DNA of 64,000 bases from Arsukibacterium sp. UBA3155 (GTDB lineage: Bacteria > Pseudomonadota > Gammaproteobacteria > Enterobacterales > Alteromonadaceae), in assembly GCA_002364615.1 (NCBI GenBank), contig DEYP01000022.1, positions 61,920 through 125,919 on the forward strand. The letters are read 5' to 3'. The first letter of the stretch is position 1, and every line of letters starts with the position of its first letter. The notes under the pieces were generated by a model. That model saw nothing but the letters and a program-made list of their open reading frames with translations. It was not told the origin of the DNA and searched no databases. Both the position numbers and the translations under genes were made by a program. Positions 1-10,200 of the stretch are shown here, piece by piece.

Positions 1-1010
1 TCCTGCGTTGCTACCAACCCTTGTAATGGCACCAGTAGTTGTGGTGGTAACACACTGCTGTAGGGCTGATAGATACTAACTACTGCATCATTATTTTCGC
101 GTTCATAAGAAATATAGGGAGTAAAGCTATTAATGCGCTTGCCGATTGAGGCGTACCAGTTTTTCTGAATTGAAATAAAGCTGTTTTCAACCTCGACCCG
201 GGTATATTCTGCTACCGCTATCCAGTTACTGTCGTCGTAAGTCAGGCCAACGCCGATAAAATTGGAACTCTCATCATCAATATCAATCGCTTCTACCACG
301 GGCGCTAAGCCGTTCGCAGTCAGTGCCTGATATAAATTTCCAACAGTAAAGCCTGGCGCTAAGCTAACGGGGGCCGTTTCAATGCTGGTTTTACCGGTAA
401 GATAAGCAAATCGGGCACTTAGCGAATCTTTTGCCAGCTCCCAGGTTATTCCGGCAACATTGTCAATCGTGGCATTCACCTGCACACCACTTAAGCTGGC
501 ATCACCATCATAACCACCAAAAATTAATTGTAAGGTTGAATCAAGACTTCCCAGCTGCGCCGTGCGGTAAAAGGTCAGCCCTTCAATCGTATCAAAGCCC
601 AGACCGTAAACGCCCTGAGGCACCCTCAGCCAGTCATAGGCATACCCGACATCTTTAAAGTCAGAATATTTATAAAATGGTGTACGCAGTCTGCCAGCAT
701 TAATGGTCATATTGTCAGTGAGCTGATAGCTGATAAATGCCCATTCAAAGCCAACATCAAAATCGTCCCGGCCACGGCCAAGCAGCTGAGCCGTCACAGA
801 CAGTTTTTCACCTAAATCAGATTTAACCTGAAGCGCAATCAAACTTTCATTTTTAAAATCCAGTGTATCGTCATAACCATACAGTTGCTCATCACTGCCG
901 GTCGTCATACCGGCTTTGATTGAAGCAAAACCATTTATAGTAGTGTCAGCGGATACGACGGCGGGGGCCAGAACAACTGCAAGCGACAAGGCGAGTAGAC
1001 TTTTTCTCAT
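1..1010 (-). CDS. Outer-membrane porin, C-terminus cut by window edge
   Basis: The minus-strand frame is open from an ATG at 1010 to the left edge (336 complete codons), so the C-terminus is missing. The start MRKSLLALSLAVVLAPAV is a signal peptide with a likely cleavage after VSA. The mature part alternates short polar and aromatic strands (NGFASIKAG, FEWAFISYQL, MTINAGRLRTPFYKYSD, WYASIGKRI), typical of the beta-barrel porins common in Shewanella and Alteromonas relatives. An AGGT ribosome site lies just before the ATG. It should form a passive channel in the outer membrane; the substrate cannot be read from the sequence. It diverges from the S46 peptidase gene. Confidence 0.8.
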   Translation of the reverse strand, partial: MRKSLLALSLAVVLAPAVVSADTTINGFASIKAGMTTGSDEQLYGYDDTLDFKNESLIALQVKSDLGEKLSVTAQLLGRGRDDFDVGFEWAFISYQLTDNMTINAGRLRTPFYKYSDFKDVGYAYDWLRVPQGVYGLGFDTIEGLTFYRTAQLGSLDSTLQLIFGGYDGDASLSGVQVNATIDNVAGITWELAKDSLSARFAYLTGKTSIETAPVSLAPGFTVGNLYQALTANGLAPVVEAIDIDDESSNFIGVGLTYDDSNWIAVAEYTRVEVENSFISIQKNWYASIGKRINSFTPYISYERENNDAVVSIYQPYSSVLPPQLLVPLQGLVATQ

Positions 1011-1373
1011 TATTACCTCACTGAACTATTTATGCGGTATGCGCCAGATAGCGCTAATCCATGACAAAAATAGTAATTACCGGAATGAATCTATTAATTC
1101 AGTTTTACCATCAACTGTTACAGCGTAGGCTATAAACAGCGAAATTGGCATAAGCATTACCCAATTTTTTTGAGACAAATCAACTTACTGTCAATCTGCG
1201 TCATGGCAATACTTTATTAACTACGTTGCATGCAGCAAACTGGCGCATTAAAAAGCAATATTAACGGATAATGCCCCAACAGGGTTAGCCGCTATCTTGA
1301 CAAGCTTTAGCCAGACAACGAGTATAGCGTGGTCTTGCGTTCGATACGCTTTAAAAAAATTAAAAGAGAAATT
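1011..1373. other. Divergent intergenic region, porin / S46 peptidase
   Basis: This 363-base stretch separates two divergent genes and must hold both promoters. It is AT-rich. A TTGACA at 1297-1302 is followed by TATAGC at 1323-1328, but the 20-base spacing is too long for a confident sigma-70 call. I see no RNA gene, repeat or credible small ORF. Confidence 0.4.
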
Positions 1374-3530
1374 ATGAAAAAATCGTTATTAATCCTGGCA
1401 TTCGCCAGCAGTGCTGCTCTGGCGGACGAAGGCATGTGGATGCCGCAACAATTACCTGACATTGCCAATGAATTAAAAGCTGCCGGTTTAGAACTTGACC
1501 CGGCTAATCTGACTAAACTTACCGAATTCCCAATGGCAGCCATTGTCAGTCTGGGTGGCTGCTCTGCATCTTTTATCTCGCCAAACGGTTTGGTCGTCAC
1601 CAACCACCACTGTGTCTATAACAGCATTGCGCACAACTCCACACCGGATAATGACTTACTGGCCAATGGCTTTCTGGCAAAAGATTTAACCGACGAAGTG
1701 CCCGCGGCACCGGGCAGCAGGGTTTATGTGACCAAAGCAGTAGATAATGTCACTGCCCAGGTTATTGACAGCGCAACGGCTAAGCTAAGCGGCAAGCAAC
1801 GGATTGATGCGATTGAGGCCAACCAGAAACAGCTGATAGCACAGTGCGAACAGGACGAGGGACACCGTTGCCGGGTTGCTGCTTATTATGGCAGCCTGGA
1901 ATATTACTTAATTAAACAGCTGGAAATTAAAGATGTCCGTCTGGTGCATGCACCGGCTGAGGGAGTTGGTAAATTTGGCGGCGACACCGATAACTGGATG
2001 TGGCCCCGTCATACCGGCGACTATGGTTTTTTAAGAGCCTACGTAAGCCCACAAGGCAAGTCTGCAGATTATCATACCGATAACGTACCTTACCAACCCG
2101 ATCATTACTTAAAGCTGGCAGCTGAAGGACTTCAGGAAGGCGATTTTGTGATGGCGCTTGGCTACCCTGGCCGGACTAACCGGCACCGGTTACCTGCTGA
2201 GGTCAGCGAAACATTCGAATGGAGCTATCCGAATACCGTACAGCAGTTCAAAGATACTCTGGCCATTATTGACCGGGTTACTTCAACCAATAAAGATGCC
2301 GAGCTGAAATATGCCAGCAGAGTTGCCGGCCTAAATAATTACATGAAAAACCGCCAGGGCATGCTAGATAGTTTTGCACAAAGCGACTTCTTAGCCCGTA
2401 AACAGGCGGAGCACAAAGCGCTGAGTACCTGGGTTAACAGCAGCCGCGACAATAAAAAAGCCTATGCAAAAGATCTGACTACTATTGATCAACTGTTAGC
2501 AGAGGAACATCGCCAGGACCGCGCTGATTATGCGCTTAACAATGCCACGCCCCGACTGCTTACTGTAGCACGCTCGCTATATCGGTTAGCGCAGGAAAGT
2601 ACTAAACCTGACGCCGAACGAAAAGCGGGTTACCAGCAGCGGGATATTCCCCGCTTTAAAGCCTATGTCGCCGGCATGGAGCGTAACTTTGATGTCAGCG
2701 TGGAAAAAGCCCTGGATTTACATAATCTGACCAAGTATGTGGCGTTACCCAAGCAGCAGCGTAACGCAGATTTTGACACGGCCCTGGGTATTAAAAGCAG
2801 TATGAGTCAAAACGAGCTGTCAGCACTGATTGATAGCTGGTATGCCAACACCGGTTTAACGGAATTGGCTAATCGCACTGCCCTGATTGACAGTCAGCCG
2901 GCGCAGTTTAGTCAAAGTGCAGATCCGTTTGTTATGGCCGCCGTTGCGCTTTATAAAAGTGATTTGAAGCAAGAAGCCAAAGAAGAGCAGCTGGCAGGGA
3001 AAATCCAGCAAGCTTATGCCAGCTATATGCGGGCGAAAATGGCGTTTATGCAGTCTAAAGGGCAAGCTGTTTACCCGGATGCCAACAGCACGCTACGGGT
3101 AACTTACGGCAATGTAAAAGGCCGGGCACACGGTAACGAAGATGGTAATGCCTGGGCACCGTTTACAACCCTGCGTGGTATTACCGCTAAAGCAACCGGT
3201 GAGGGTGAATTTAATGCCCCGGCCGAACAACTGGCAGCGATTAACGCTAAGAATTATGGGCCGTATCTGGTGCCAGCGATAAATTCGGTGCCGGTTAACT
3301 ACCTGGCTACATTGGATATTACCGGCGGCAACTCAGGCTCAGCGGTGCTTAATAGCAAAGCCGAGTTTGTCGGGCTGGCGTTTGACGGCACCCTGGATTC
3401 CATTATCTCCGACTGGGATTACAATCCGGCTAATACCCGATCAATTCAGGTAGATTTGCGCTTTATGCTATGGCAAATGCAGCAGGTTGATAACGCTACT
3501 GCCCTACTGGCAGAAATGGGCGTTAACTAA
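1374..3530 (+). CDS. S46 family dipeptidyl peptidase (DPP7/DPP11 type)
   Basis: Secreted serine exopeptidase of 718 residues, the usual S46 length, which removes dipeptides from the N-terminus of oligopeptides in the periplasm. The frame opens upstream, but ATG 1374 begins a signal peptide (MKKSLLILAFASSAALA) after an AAGAGAA ribosome site. The catalytic His lies in VTNHHC (about residue 79), the Asp in GGDTDNWMWPRHTGDY, and the Ser in GGNSGSA near the C-terminus. The specificity position in AFDGTLDS is Gly, as in DPP7-type enzymes that prefer hydrophobic P1 residues; DPP11 has Arg there. That specificity is inferred. The gene is followed by a strong terminator and is probably monocistronic. 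Confidence 0.93.
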   Translation: MKKSLLILAFASSAALADEGMWMPQQLPDIANELKAAGLELDPANLTKLTEFPMAAIVSLGGCSASFISPNGLVVTNHHCVYNSIAHNSTPDNDLLANGFLAKDLTDEVPAAPGSRVYVTKAVDNVTAQVIDSATAKLSGKQRIDAIEANQKQLIAQCEQDEGHRCRVAAYYGSLEYYLIKQLEIKDVRLVHAPAEGVGKFGGDTDNWMWPRHTGDYGFLRAYVSPQGKSADYHTDNVPYQPDHYLKLAAEGLQEGDFVMALGYPGRTNRHRLPAEVSETFEWSYPNTVQQFKDTLAIIDRVTSTNKDAELKYASRVAGLNNYMKNRQGMLDSFAQSDFLARKQAEHKALSTWVNSSRDNKKAYAKDLTTIDQLLAEEHRQDRADYALNNATPRLLTVARSLYRLAQESTKPDAERKAGYQQRDIPRFKAYVAGMERNFDVSVEKALDLHNLTKYVALPKQQRNADFDTALGIKSSMSQNELSALIDSWYANTGLTELANRTALIDSQPAQFSQSADPFVMAAVALYKSDLKQEAKEEQLAGKIQQAYASYMRAKMAFMQSKGQAVYPDANSTLRVTYGNVKGRAHGNEDGNAWAPFTTLRGITAKATGEGEFNAPAEQLAAINAKNYGPYLVPAINSVPVNYLATLDITGGNSGSAVLNSKAEFVGLAFDGTLDSIISDWDYNPANTRSIQVDLRFMLWQMQQVDNATALLAEMGVN

Positions 3531-3581
3531 CCGCTTAAACTTATCGGGGTAAACCTGGTAAGTTCAATACGGTATTTTTAC

Positions 3582-3610
3582 AAAAACCTCTGCGTGTCAG
3601 AGGTTTTTTA
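3582..3610 (+). terminator. Rho-independent terminator of the S46 peptidase gene
   Basis: AAAAACCTCTG pairs with CAGAGGTTTTTT around a CGTGT loop and ends in a U-run. It lies about 50 bases after the peptidase stop codon. Confidence 0.9.
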
Positions 3611-3669
3611 TTGGAAAACATAATGAATAACTGGTTAACCTCAAGCCAAGCGTCTAATATTAGCGTTCC

Positions 3670-5373
3670 ATGGATAAACACAGTAAGTATTTGCTTAAAG
3701 AGTCCAGCTTAATTCAAATGCTTGATCCTCTGGCCGCTGACTGGAATAACACGCAGCGCTCAGCCCCTGATAATGCCGCTGGCAAACTCGCGGCAGATAT
3801 TAATTTTTCCCGTTTAAACAGTTTGTTCGACCATTTTTTGCAGGCTATGGGTATTGCTATTGCATTAGTTGGTCTGGATGGAAAAATACTCGCGTCCTCA
3901 AAATGGCAACGCGCCTGCATGCAGTTTCACCGGGTTAATGAAACCAGCAGGCAACGCTGCCATGAAAGTGATGTCGATTTAGCCTCGAACATGCAGCAGG
4001 GAAATAACTACGCGATTTATAAATGTCGCAATGGCCTGACCGATTGTGCCACCCCCTTAGTCATAGACGACGTGCATGTTGCCAATCTGTTTATTGGTCA
4101 GTTTTTTCTAACCGAACCCGATCCGGCCTTTTTCAAAGCGCAAGCAACCGAACTGGGACTTAGCCAGCAGGACTATCTTGCTGCCATCGCAGAAGTGCCG
4201 ATAGTGGCAGAAGAAAAACTTCCGGCGCTGTTAAGCTTACTGACCTCACTGGCACAGCAAATTGCCGAACTTAGCATGGCTAATCAGCGCTATGCCCGCA
4301 CCATAAGCTCGGTGGAGCAAAAAATTGCCGAGCGTACCCAGGAACTGGAATTACAGAATCTGATATTAAGCCAGATAAGTCAGGGTGTCAGCCTGACTGC
4401 AATTTTTACCAATATGGTGCAACAAATTGAATTACTGCACCCGCAAATGCGCTGTTCTGTGTTATTGCTGGATGAAACAGGTCAACATTTGAAACATGGC
4501 GCCGCGCCCTCCCTGCCCGACTTTTATAATCAGGCTGTCGACGGCATTGCAGTTGGCATTGGCCAGGGTTCATGTGGCACGGCTGCCTTTACCGGCGAAC
4601 CAGTCATTGTCGAAAATATCAACGAGCATCCTTATTGGCAATCTTTTCTGGAAATAGCGCAACGCGCCAAGTTGGCGGCATGCTGGTCACACCCGATAAA
4701 AAATGCTGAGGGTAAAGTACTGGGGACTTTTGGTATTTATCATGACGAGCCTTGCCGGCCGACCAGCGGCCAACGGCAGAAAATAGCCAGCTACAGTAAT
4801 CTGGCAGAGCTGGCAATCAGCCGTAGTTTGTCCTCAGAAAAAATTCGCCAGCTGGCGTTTTATGACGCGTTAACCGGTTTACCAAACCGCCGCCTGCTGG
4901 AAGAGCGACTGCAGTTTGCTATGTTAAATAGCAAACGACAGCAGAGCTATAGCGCCATGATGTTTGTCGATCTGGATAACTTTAAGCCAGTTAACGATTT
5001 ATACGGCCACAAGACAGGTGATCACGTTTTATTTCAGATTGCCGAACGGATCCGCAATGTAGTGCGTGAAGCCGATACGGTCGCCCGCTTCGGTGGCGAT
5101 GAGTTTATTGTCGTGTTGCATGATATTGGCAAATCGGCAGCGCAATGCCAGCAACTGACGGAGCAGGTGGCAACTAAAATAGCGGCAACTATTAACGAGT
5201 CCCTGGTAATTGAGCAGGACCAACAGCTTCGGCATCATTGCACTTGCAGCATTGGTCTGGTGATGTTCAGTGGTGATACCACTTCAGCCGACGTGCTGTT
5301 ACGGCAAGCCGATGCCGCCATGTACCAGGCAAAAAACCGGGGCAAAGATCAGCTATGCTGGTATCAGTGCTAA
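3670..5373 (+). CDS. PocR-GAF-GGDEF diguanylate cyclase
   Basis: Cytoplasmic sensor protein of 567 residues. Residues about 35-205 match the PocR ligand-binding domain (FHRVNETSRQRCHESD, YKCRNGLTDCATP, GQFFLTEPD), including several Cys. A short coiled coil (about 210-230) and a GAF domain (about 240-390, with GQGSCGTAAFTGEPV) follow. The C-terminal GGDEF domain has an intact active site (RFGGDEF, GGDEF at 475-479) and an intact RxxD inhibitory site (READ, 466-469), so it should make c-di-GMP with product feedback. No transmembrane segment is visible. The ribosome site before ATG 3670 is weak. The stop overlaps the convergent CBS gene by four bases. Confidence 0.92.
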   Translation: MDKHSKYLLKESSLIQMLDPLAADWNNTQRSAPDNAAGKLAADINFSRLNSLFDHFLQAMGIAIALVGLDGKILASSKWQRACMQFHRVNETSRQRCHESDVDLASNMQQGNNYAIYKCRNGLTDCATPLVIDDVHVANLFIGQFFLTEPDPAFFKAQATELGLSQQDYLAAIAEVPIVAEEKLPALLSLLTSLAQQIAELSMANQRYARTISSVEQKIAERTQELELQNLILSQISQGVSLTAIFTNMVQQIELLHPQMRCSVLLLDETGQHLKHGAAPSLPDFYNQAVDGIAVGIGQGSCGTAAFTGEPVIVENINEHPYWQSFLEIAQRAKLAACWSHPIKNAEGKVLGTFGIYHDEPCRPTSGQRQKIASYSNLAELAISRSLSSEKIRQLAFYDALTGLPNRRLLEERLQFAMLNSKRQQSYSAMMFVDLDNFKPVNDLYGHKTGDHVLFQIAERIRNVVREADTVARFGGDEFIVVLHDIGKSAAQCQQLTEQVATKIAATINESLVIEQDQQLRHHCTCSIGLVMFSGDTTSADVLLRQADAAMYQAKNRGKDQLCWYQC

Positions 5374-5801
5374 GCCTGCTGTTTTAATAACCTGGCGGCC
5401 AGTCTGACAAAATCTGCAGAGGTTAGTATGCCGGCAATGCGGTTGGCACTATTGACCACCGGTAAGCAACCGTGGCGATTAGTAACAAAAAAATCAGCAA
5501 CTTCAGCCAACGACTGCTCGGGTGTTACCGTAGCGAAGTCAGTCGCCATTAATTCGCTTACTAACAGCTGCTTTTCTTTGCGCTCCAGCGCTACCGCACC
5601 ATACTGGGCCATTAAAGCCATGACTTTGGCTATCATAATTTTCTGGGTTAACATTCCTACCAGCTCGCCACTGTCATCAATCACCGGGATGTGACGCACG
5701 TTTTTGCTGCGCATTAAATCGTGTGCGTCCTTTAAACTATCACTACGGCGCACACATAATGGGTCAGCGGTCATCAGTTCAGCAACTTTGGTCATTGTCA
5801 T
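5370..5801 (-). CDS. Tandem CBS-domain protein
   Basis: Small cytoplasmic protein of 143 residues made of two CBS motifs and little else: VAELMTADPLCVRRSDSL... and VSELMATDFATVTPEQSL..., each with the usual HIPVIDD or CLPVVNS core. Such stand-alone CBS pairs bind adenine nucleotides and act as energy-state sensors; no catalytic domain is attached. A GGAG ribosome site lies eight bases before ATG 5801. A TGAT-N4-ATCA box sits at a class II activator position relative to a predicted -10, suggesting FNR-type control under low oxygen. Confidence 0.88.
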   Translation of the reverse strand: MTMTKVAELMTADPLCVRRSDSLKDAHDLMRSKNVRHIPVIDDSGELVGMLTQKIMIAKVMALMAQYGAVALERKEKQLLVSELMATDFATVTPEQSLAEVADFFVTNRHGCLPVVNSANRIAGILTSADFVRLAARLLKQQA

Positions 5802-5844
5802 TATCGCGACTCCTTTTCATCCTGCAATTAAGCTGTTTATTACA

Positions 5845-5850
5845 GGTATA
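5845..5850 (-). promoter_or_regulatory. Predicted -10 element of the CBS-domain gene
   Basis: The minus strand reads TATACC here, 4 of 6 matches to the consensus, placing the start of transcription near 5838. No good -35 is present, as expected for an activator-dependent promoter. Confidence 0.4.
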
Positions 5851-5871
5851 GCGAAAAACTGACAGCCTTGC

Positions 5872-5885
5872 CTGATACAGATCAT
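5872..5885 (-). promoter_or_regulatory. FNR/Anr-like binding site
   Basis: CTGATACAGATCAT contains a perfect TGAT-N4-ATCA core, the FNR recognition pattern (consensus TTGAT-N4-ATCAA). Its centre is about 40.5 bases upstream of the predicted transcription start of the CBS gene, close to the -41.5 position of class II FNR activation. The match and distance are seen in the sequence; the regulator is inferred. Confidence 0.5.
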
Positions 5886-6087
5886 GTTTTGTTGCCGCTA
5901 AGCCCGGTTAATTGCCCAACACGGCTCAAATAACAGCAGGCGGTGCTAAACCACAGTCACTTGCCAGCAGTATTACCCGTGCCAATGGTGGCATCAGCTG
6001 ACCCGGCAGATAAAGTGTTACTAAAATTCACAATAAAAGGCTGCGATAGTCGTTATACTTACCCCCGTTAATTTAAAAGGAGAACCC

Positions 6088-7206
6088 ATGTTTAAGCGCA
6101 TGTTAATAATGCTGATTGTTGCCGGCCTGATTTTCGGGGGTATTTTTGGTTACAAGGCTATTGGTAACCATTTTATGAACCAATATTTTGATACCATGCC
6201 AATGCCTGTCGCAACCATTACCGCCACAGAGGTGACCACAGCACAGTGGCAACCTTTTGTCAGTGCAGTCGGCAGCTTCGCCGCGATTAACAGCGCCGAG
6301 CTTTCAACTGAGGCCAGCGGTATCATCACCAGCATTCAGTTTGACAACGCCAGTGAGGTTCAAAAAGGCCAATTGCTGATAACCCTGGACGACAGCATAG
6401 ATCAGGCTGATTTTACCCGTTTAAAGGCAGCGCAACAGTTGGCGGAACTAGAATTAGATCGGTTGCAAACCTTGCTGCGTGATAAAGGCGTTTCGGAACT
6501 GGATGTCAGGCGCCGTGAAAGTGAAGCCGCGCAAGCGAATGCAGCGGTTGCCTCGCAGCAGGCTCGCATTGCTCAGAAAACCATTCATGCACCCTTCGAC
6601 GGCGTGACCGGTATTCGTCAGGTCAGTCTGGGCCAATTGGTTTCACCTGGCGATAATGTGGTCTCATTGCAATCACTTGATCCTATTTATCTGAATTTCA
6701 GCTTGCCAGAACAACAACTTGCCAGCATCACTGCCGGCCAGCAGCTTACCGTCAATGTAGATGCCTGGGCCAATCAGCAGTTTAGTGGTGAAATTACGGC
6801 TATTGCTCCAGCAGTGCGTCAGTCCAGTCGCAGTATTGAAGTGCAGGCGACATTTGCCAATCCGCAACATAAGCTGCGGCCGGGGATGTTTGCCCGGGTG
6901 CAGATGGATACCGGAACAAGCCAGCATGTGACGCTGGTACCGCAAACTGCCATTCAGTTTAATCCTTATGGTAATTCGGTGTTTCTGATCCGCAATGAAG
7001 ACGGCAAACTTACCGCTCATCAGCGTTTTGTCAGCACCGGTCAGAGCCGCGGCGACCTGATTGCGATAACAGATGGCCTTCAGGCCGGCGATGTTGTCGC
7101 AACCTCAGGCTTGCTGAAGCTTCGAAATGGCGCCCAGGTAAAGATCAGTGACAACGAACAGGTTATGCCCAGTGCAGATCCAACGCCCAGCCCGGCTAAC
7201 CAGTAA
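6088..7206 (+). CDS. RND efflux periplasmic adaptor (membrane fusion protein)
   Basis: Adaptor of 372 residues linking an inner-membrane RND pump to an outer-membrane channel. One N-terminal anchor (about 5-25) is followed by the lipoyl halves (SAELSTEASGIITSIQFDNASEVQKGQ and KTIHAPFDGVTGIRQVSLGQLVSPGD, quoted in part), an alpha-helical hairpin between them, then beta-barrel and membrane-proximal regions (LRPGMFARVQM, VPQTAIQF). An AAAAGGAG ribosome site precedes ATG 6088. It is translated 11 bases ahead of the pump gene as one operon. No outer-membrane factor is encoded nearby, so a TolC-like partner must come from elsewhere. The substrate is unknown. Confidence 0.93.
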   Translation: MFKRMLIMLIVAGLIFGGIFGYKAIGNHFMNQYFDTMPMPVATITATEVTTAQWQPFVSAVGSFAAINSAELSTEASGIITSIQFDNASEVQKGQLLITLDDSIDQADFTRLKAAQQLAELELDRLQTLLRDKGVSELDVRRRESEAAQANAAVASQQARIAQKTIHAPFDGVTGIRQVSLGQLVSPGDNVVSLQSLDPIYLNFSLPEQQLASITAGQQLTVNVDAWANQQFSGEITAIAPAVRQSSRSIEVQATFANPQHKLRPGMFARVQMDTGTSQHVTLVPQTAIQFNPYGNSVFLIRNEDGKLTAHQRFVSTGQSRGDLIAITDGLQAGDVVATSGLLKLRNGAQVKISDNEQVMPSADPTPSPANQ

Positions 7207-7217
7207 GGATTAATACC

Positions 7218-10200
7218 ATGCGCTTTACTGATGTCTTTATAAAAAAACCGATCCTGGCCTCGGTTGTCAGCTTATTTATTATTCTGCTCGGCCTGCGGGC
7301 CATTATGGATATGAATGTACGGCAGTTTCCGGAAATTCAGAACGCGGTTGTTACGGTAAACACCGTGTATGTTGGCGCAGATGCCAACCTTATTCAGGGG
7401 TTTATCACCACGCCGCTGGAGCGCGAGATTGCCTCTGCCGAGGGGATCGACTATCTGGTTTCCACCTCAGTAGCAGGTTCCAGCACCATCGAAGCTTATC
7501 TGCGCCTTGACTATGAACCTAATGAAGCGCTGACTCAAATCGCGGCTCAGGTAAACAAAGTTCGCTCAGAATTGCCAGAAAATGCCCGCGACCCGGTCAT
7601 TTCTTTAAAAGTCGGCCAGGACACGGCAGCAATGTATCTGTCGTTTTATTCCGACGTACTGGGTAATAACCAGATAACCGACTACATAGTGCGGGTTATT
7701 GAGCCACAACTGGCCACTATTCCCGGTGTGCAGCGGGCTGACATTCTTGGTGCCCGTACCTTTGCCATGCGGATCTGGCTTGATCCGGCCAAGATGGCCG
7801 CCTTTGGCATTACCGGTTCAGATATCAGCAGCGCCCTGCGCAGTAATAACGTGTTGGCGGCACTTGGCCGCACTAAAGGCCAGATGGTCGCGGTGGATTT
7901 AAATGCCGCCACCGATTTACGCAGCGCAGAGCAATTTGCCGACCTGGTCATTAGCGCCGACAGCAATGCCCTGGTGCGCTTAAAAGACGTCGCCACGGTG
8001 GAGCTTGGTGCCGAAAGCTATAATAGCTCAGTAAGTTTTAATGGCCTGGCAGCCACCTTTATCGGCATAGAAATTTCGCCCGATGCCAATGCGCTGGATG
8101 TGATTGCCGAAGTCAGGAAGGTCTGGCAGCAGGATATTCTTACCCAGTTACCAGAGGGTCTGGATGCCGACATCCCCTACGATTCTACCGAATATATTGA
8201 GAACGCCATTGACGAAGTGGTCATTTCTATTGTGCTGGCGCTGGTCATTGTTATTCTGGTGATCTACGCCTTTTTAGGCTCAATGCGCAGCGTTATTATT
8301 CCGGCCGTGGCCATTCCGGTGTCACTGGTTGGAACCTTCTTTTTAATGTGGCTGCTCGGCTTCACCATTAACTTACTGACCTTGCTGGCTATGGTGCTGG
8401 CTATCGGTATCGTTGTTGACGATGCCATTATTATGCTGGAGAACATTCACCGCCACATGGAAGAGGGTAAGTCGCGCACAGAAGCAGCCATACTGGGAGC
8501 CCGCGAGCTGGCCTGGCCTATTATTACCATGTCGACCACCCTGGTTGCGGTATTTTTACCCATTGGGTTTGTCGGAGGGCTAACCGGCGTATTATTCGTT
8601 GAATTTGCCTTTACCCTGGCGGCCTCGGTTATTTTATCAGGGGTGGTTGCCCTGACGCTGTCGCCGGTAATGTGTGCCTATATCCTTAAACCACATAACA
8701 GCGACAATCCAAACGATAACTCGCTGGAACACTGGCTTGATCAACGTTTTGAATCCTTACGCAGCGGCTATCAGCGTCAGTTACACAGCACCCTGAATTA
8801 TCTGCCGGTGGTACTGACTTTTGGTGCCATTGTGCTGGTGTCGTGCTACTTTTTATTTGTGACCAGCCCCTCAGAGCTGGAGCCGCCTGAAGATCAGGGC
8901 TTTGTCTTCTCAATTCTGGAGGCAGACAGCTTTGCCACCCTGGATTATCTGGAAAAAAATACCACTGAGTTAAATAAGCTCAGCAACGTCGCCCCGGAAA
9001 TTAAAAATATTTTTATTATTAACGGTACCGGTAGCACCAACAATGCTATCGCGGGCTTTGTGCTGGCGCCTTGGGATAAACGCGAGCGCACTACCGCTCA
9101 GGTGCTGGAGCAGAATATTCAGCCCTTTATGGCCGATTTGCCCGGTATTAACAGCTTTGCGCTGATACCGCCTTCACTGCCATCTCCCGGCGGTGGCACG
9201 CCGGTGGAATTTATTGTCGGTTCTACCCAGCCATTTGCTGCGCTGGAAAGTGTGGTGCAGGAGATCCTGGGCCGGGCGATGGCCTCAGGTCGTTTTATTT
9301 TTGTCGACAGTGACTTAAAAATAAACCGGCCGCGGCAGACGGTTGAAGTTGATCGGGAAAAAGCCGCGTTAATGGGCGTATCAATGCAGCAAATTGCCGC
9401 CGATCTTGGCAGTTTAATGTCAGGTGCGGATGCGGGTCGCTTTGCTTTAGATAACCGCTCATACCGGGTTATTCCGCAGGTAGCGCGCAGCGAGCGACTG
9501 AACCCGGAACAGCTGAAAGACTTTTACACCCGTAACCGTGATGGTGAACTGGTGCCTTTGTCAGCACTAGTCACCTTATCCGAGTCGGTGCAGCCTCAGG
9601 CGTTGAAGGGGTTTCAGCAACTTAATGCAGTAAAAATATCCGGCGTACCACGTCCGGGCGTGCCGTTAGGGGATGCCTTAGCGGTACTGGACCAGATAGC
9701 CGCAGAAGTTATGCCTGCAGGTTTTAGCGTTGATTATGCCGGTCAGTCCCGTCAGTTTAAGGCCGAAGGCCAGCAGCTGGTTGTTACCTTCTTTTTTGCG
9801 CTAGTGGTTATATTCCTGATTTTAGCGGCACAGTTTGAATCATTTAAAAATGCCATCATCATCCTGGTAACGGTACCAATGAGTGTTTGCGGTGCATTAA
9901 TTTTCACCAGCTTAGGTGTTACCAGCATTAATATTTATACTCAGGTGGGCCTTTTAACCCTGGTAGGGTTAATCGCCAAACACGGTATATTAATTGTGGA
10001 GTTTGCTAATCAATTACAGGTTGAAGGGCGCAGTAAACGTGATGCCATTGAAGAAGCCACCTCAATTCGCTTGCGGCCGATTTTAATGACGACAGCGGCA
10101 ACGGTGCTGGCAATGATCCCATTACTAATAGCAACCGGTGCCGGCGCCGGATCACGCTATGCCATGGGCCTGGTTATTGCCAGCGGCATGACCATCGGTA

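Noticed and set aside
1297-1328. Promoter for the S46 peptidase (TTGACA ... TATAGC)
   Set aside because: The 20-base spacer is too long for confident sigma-70 recognition.
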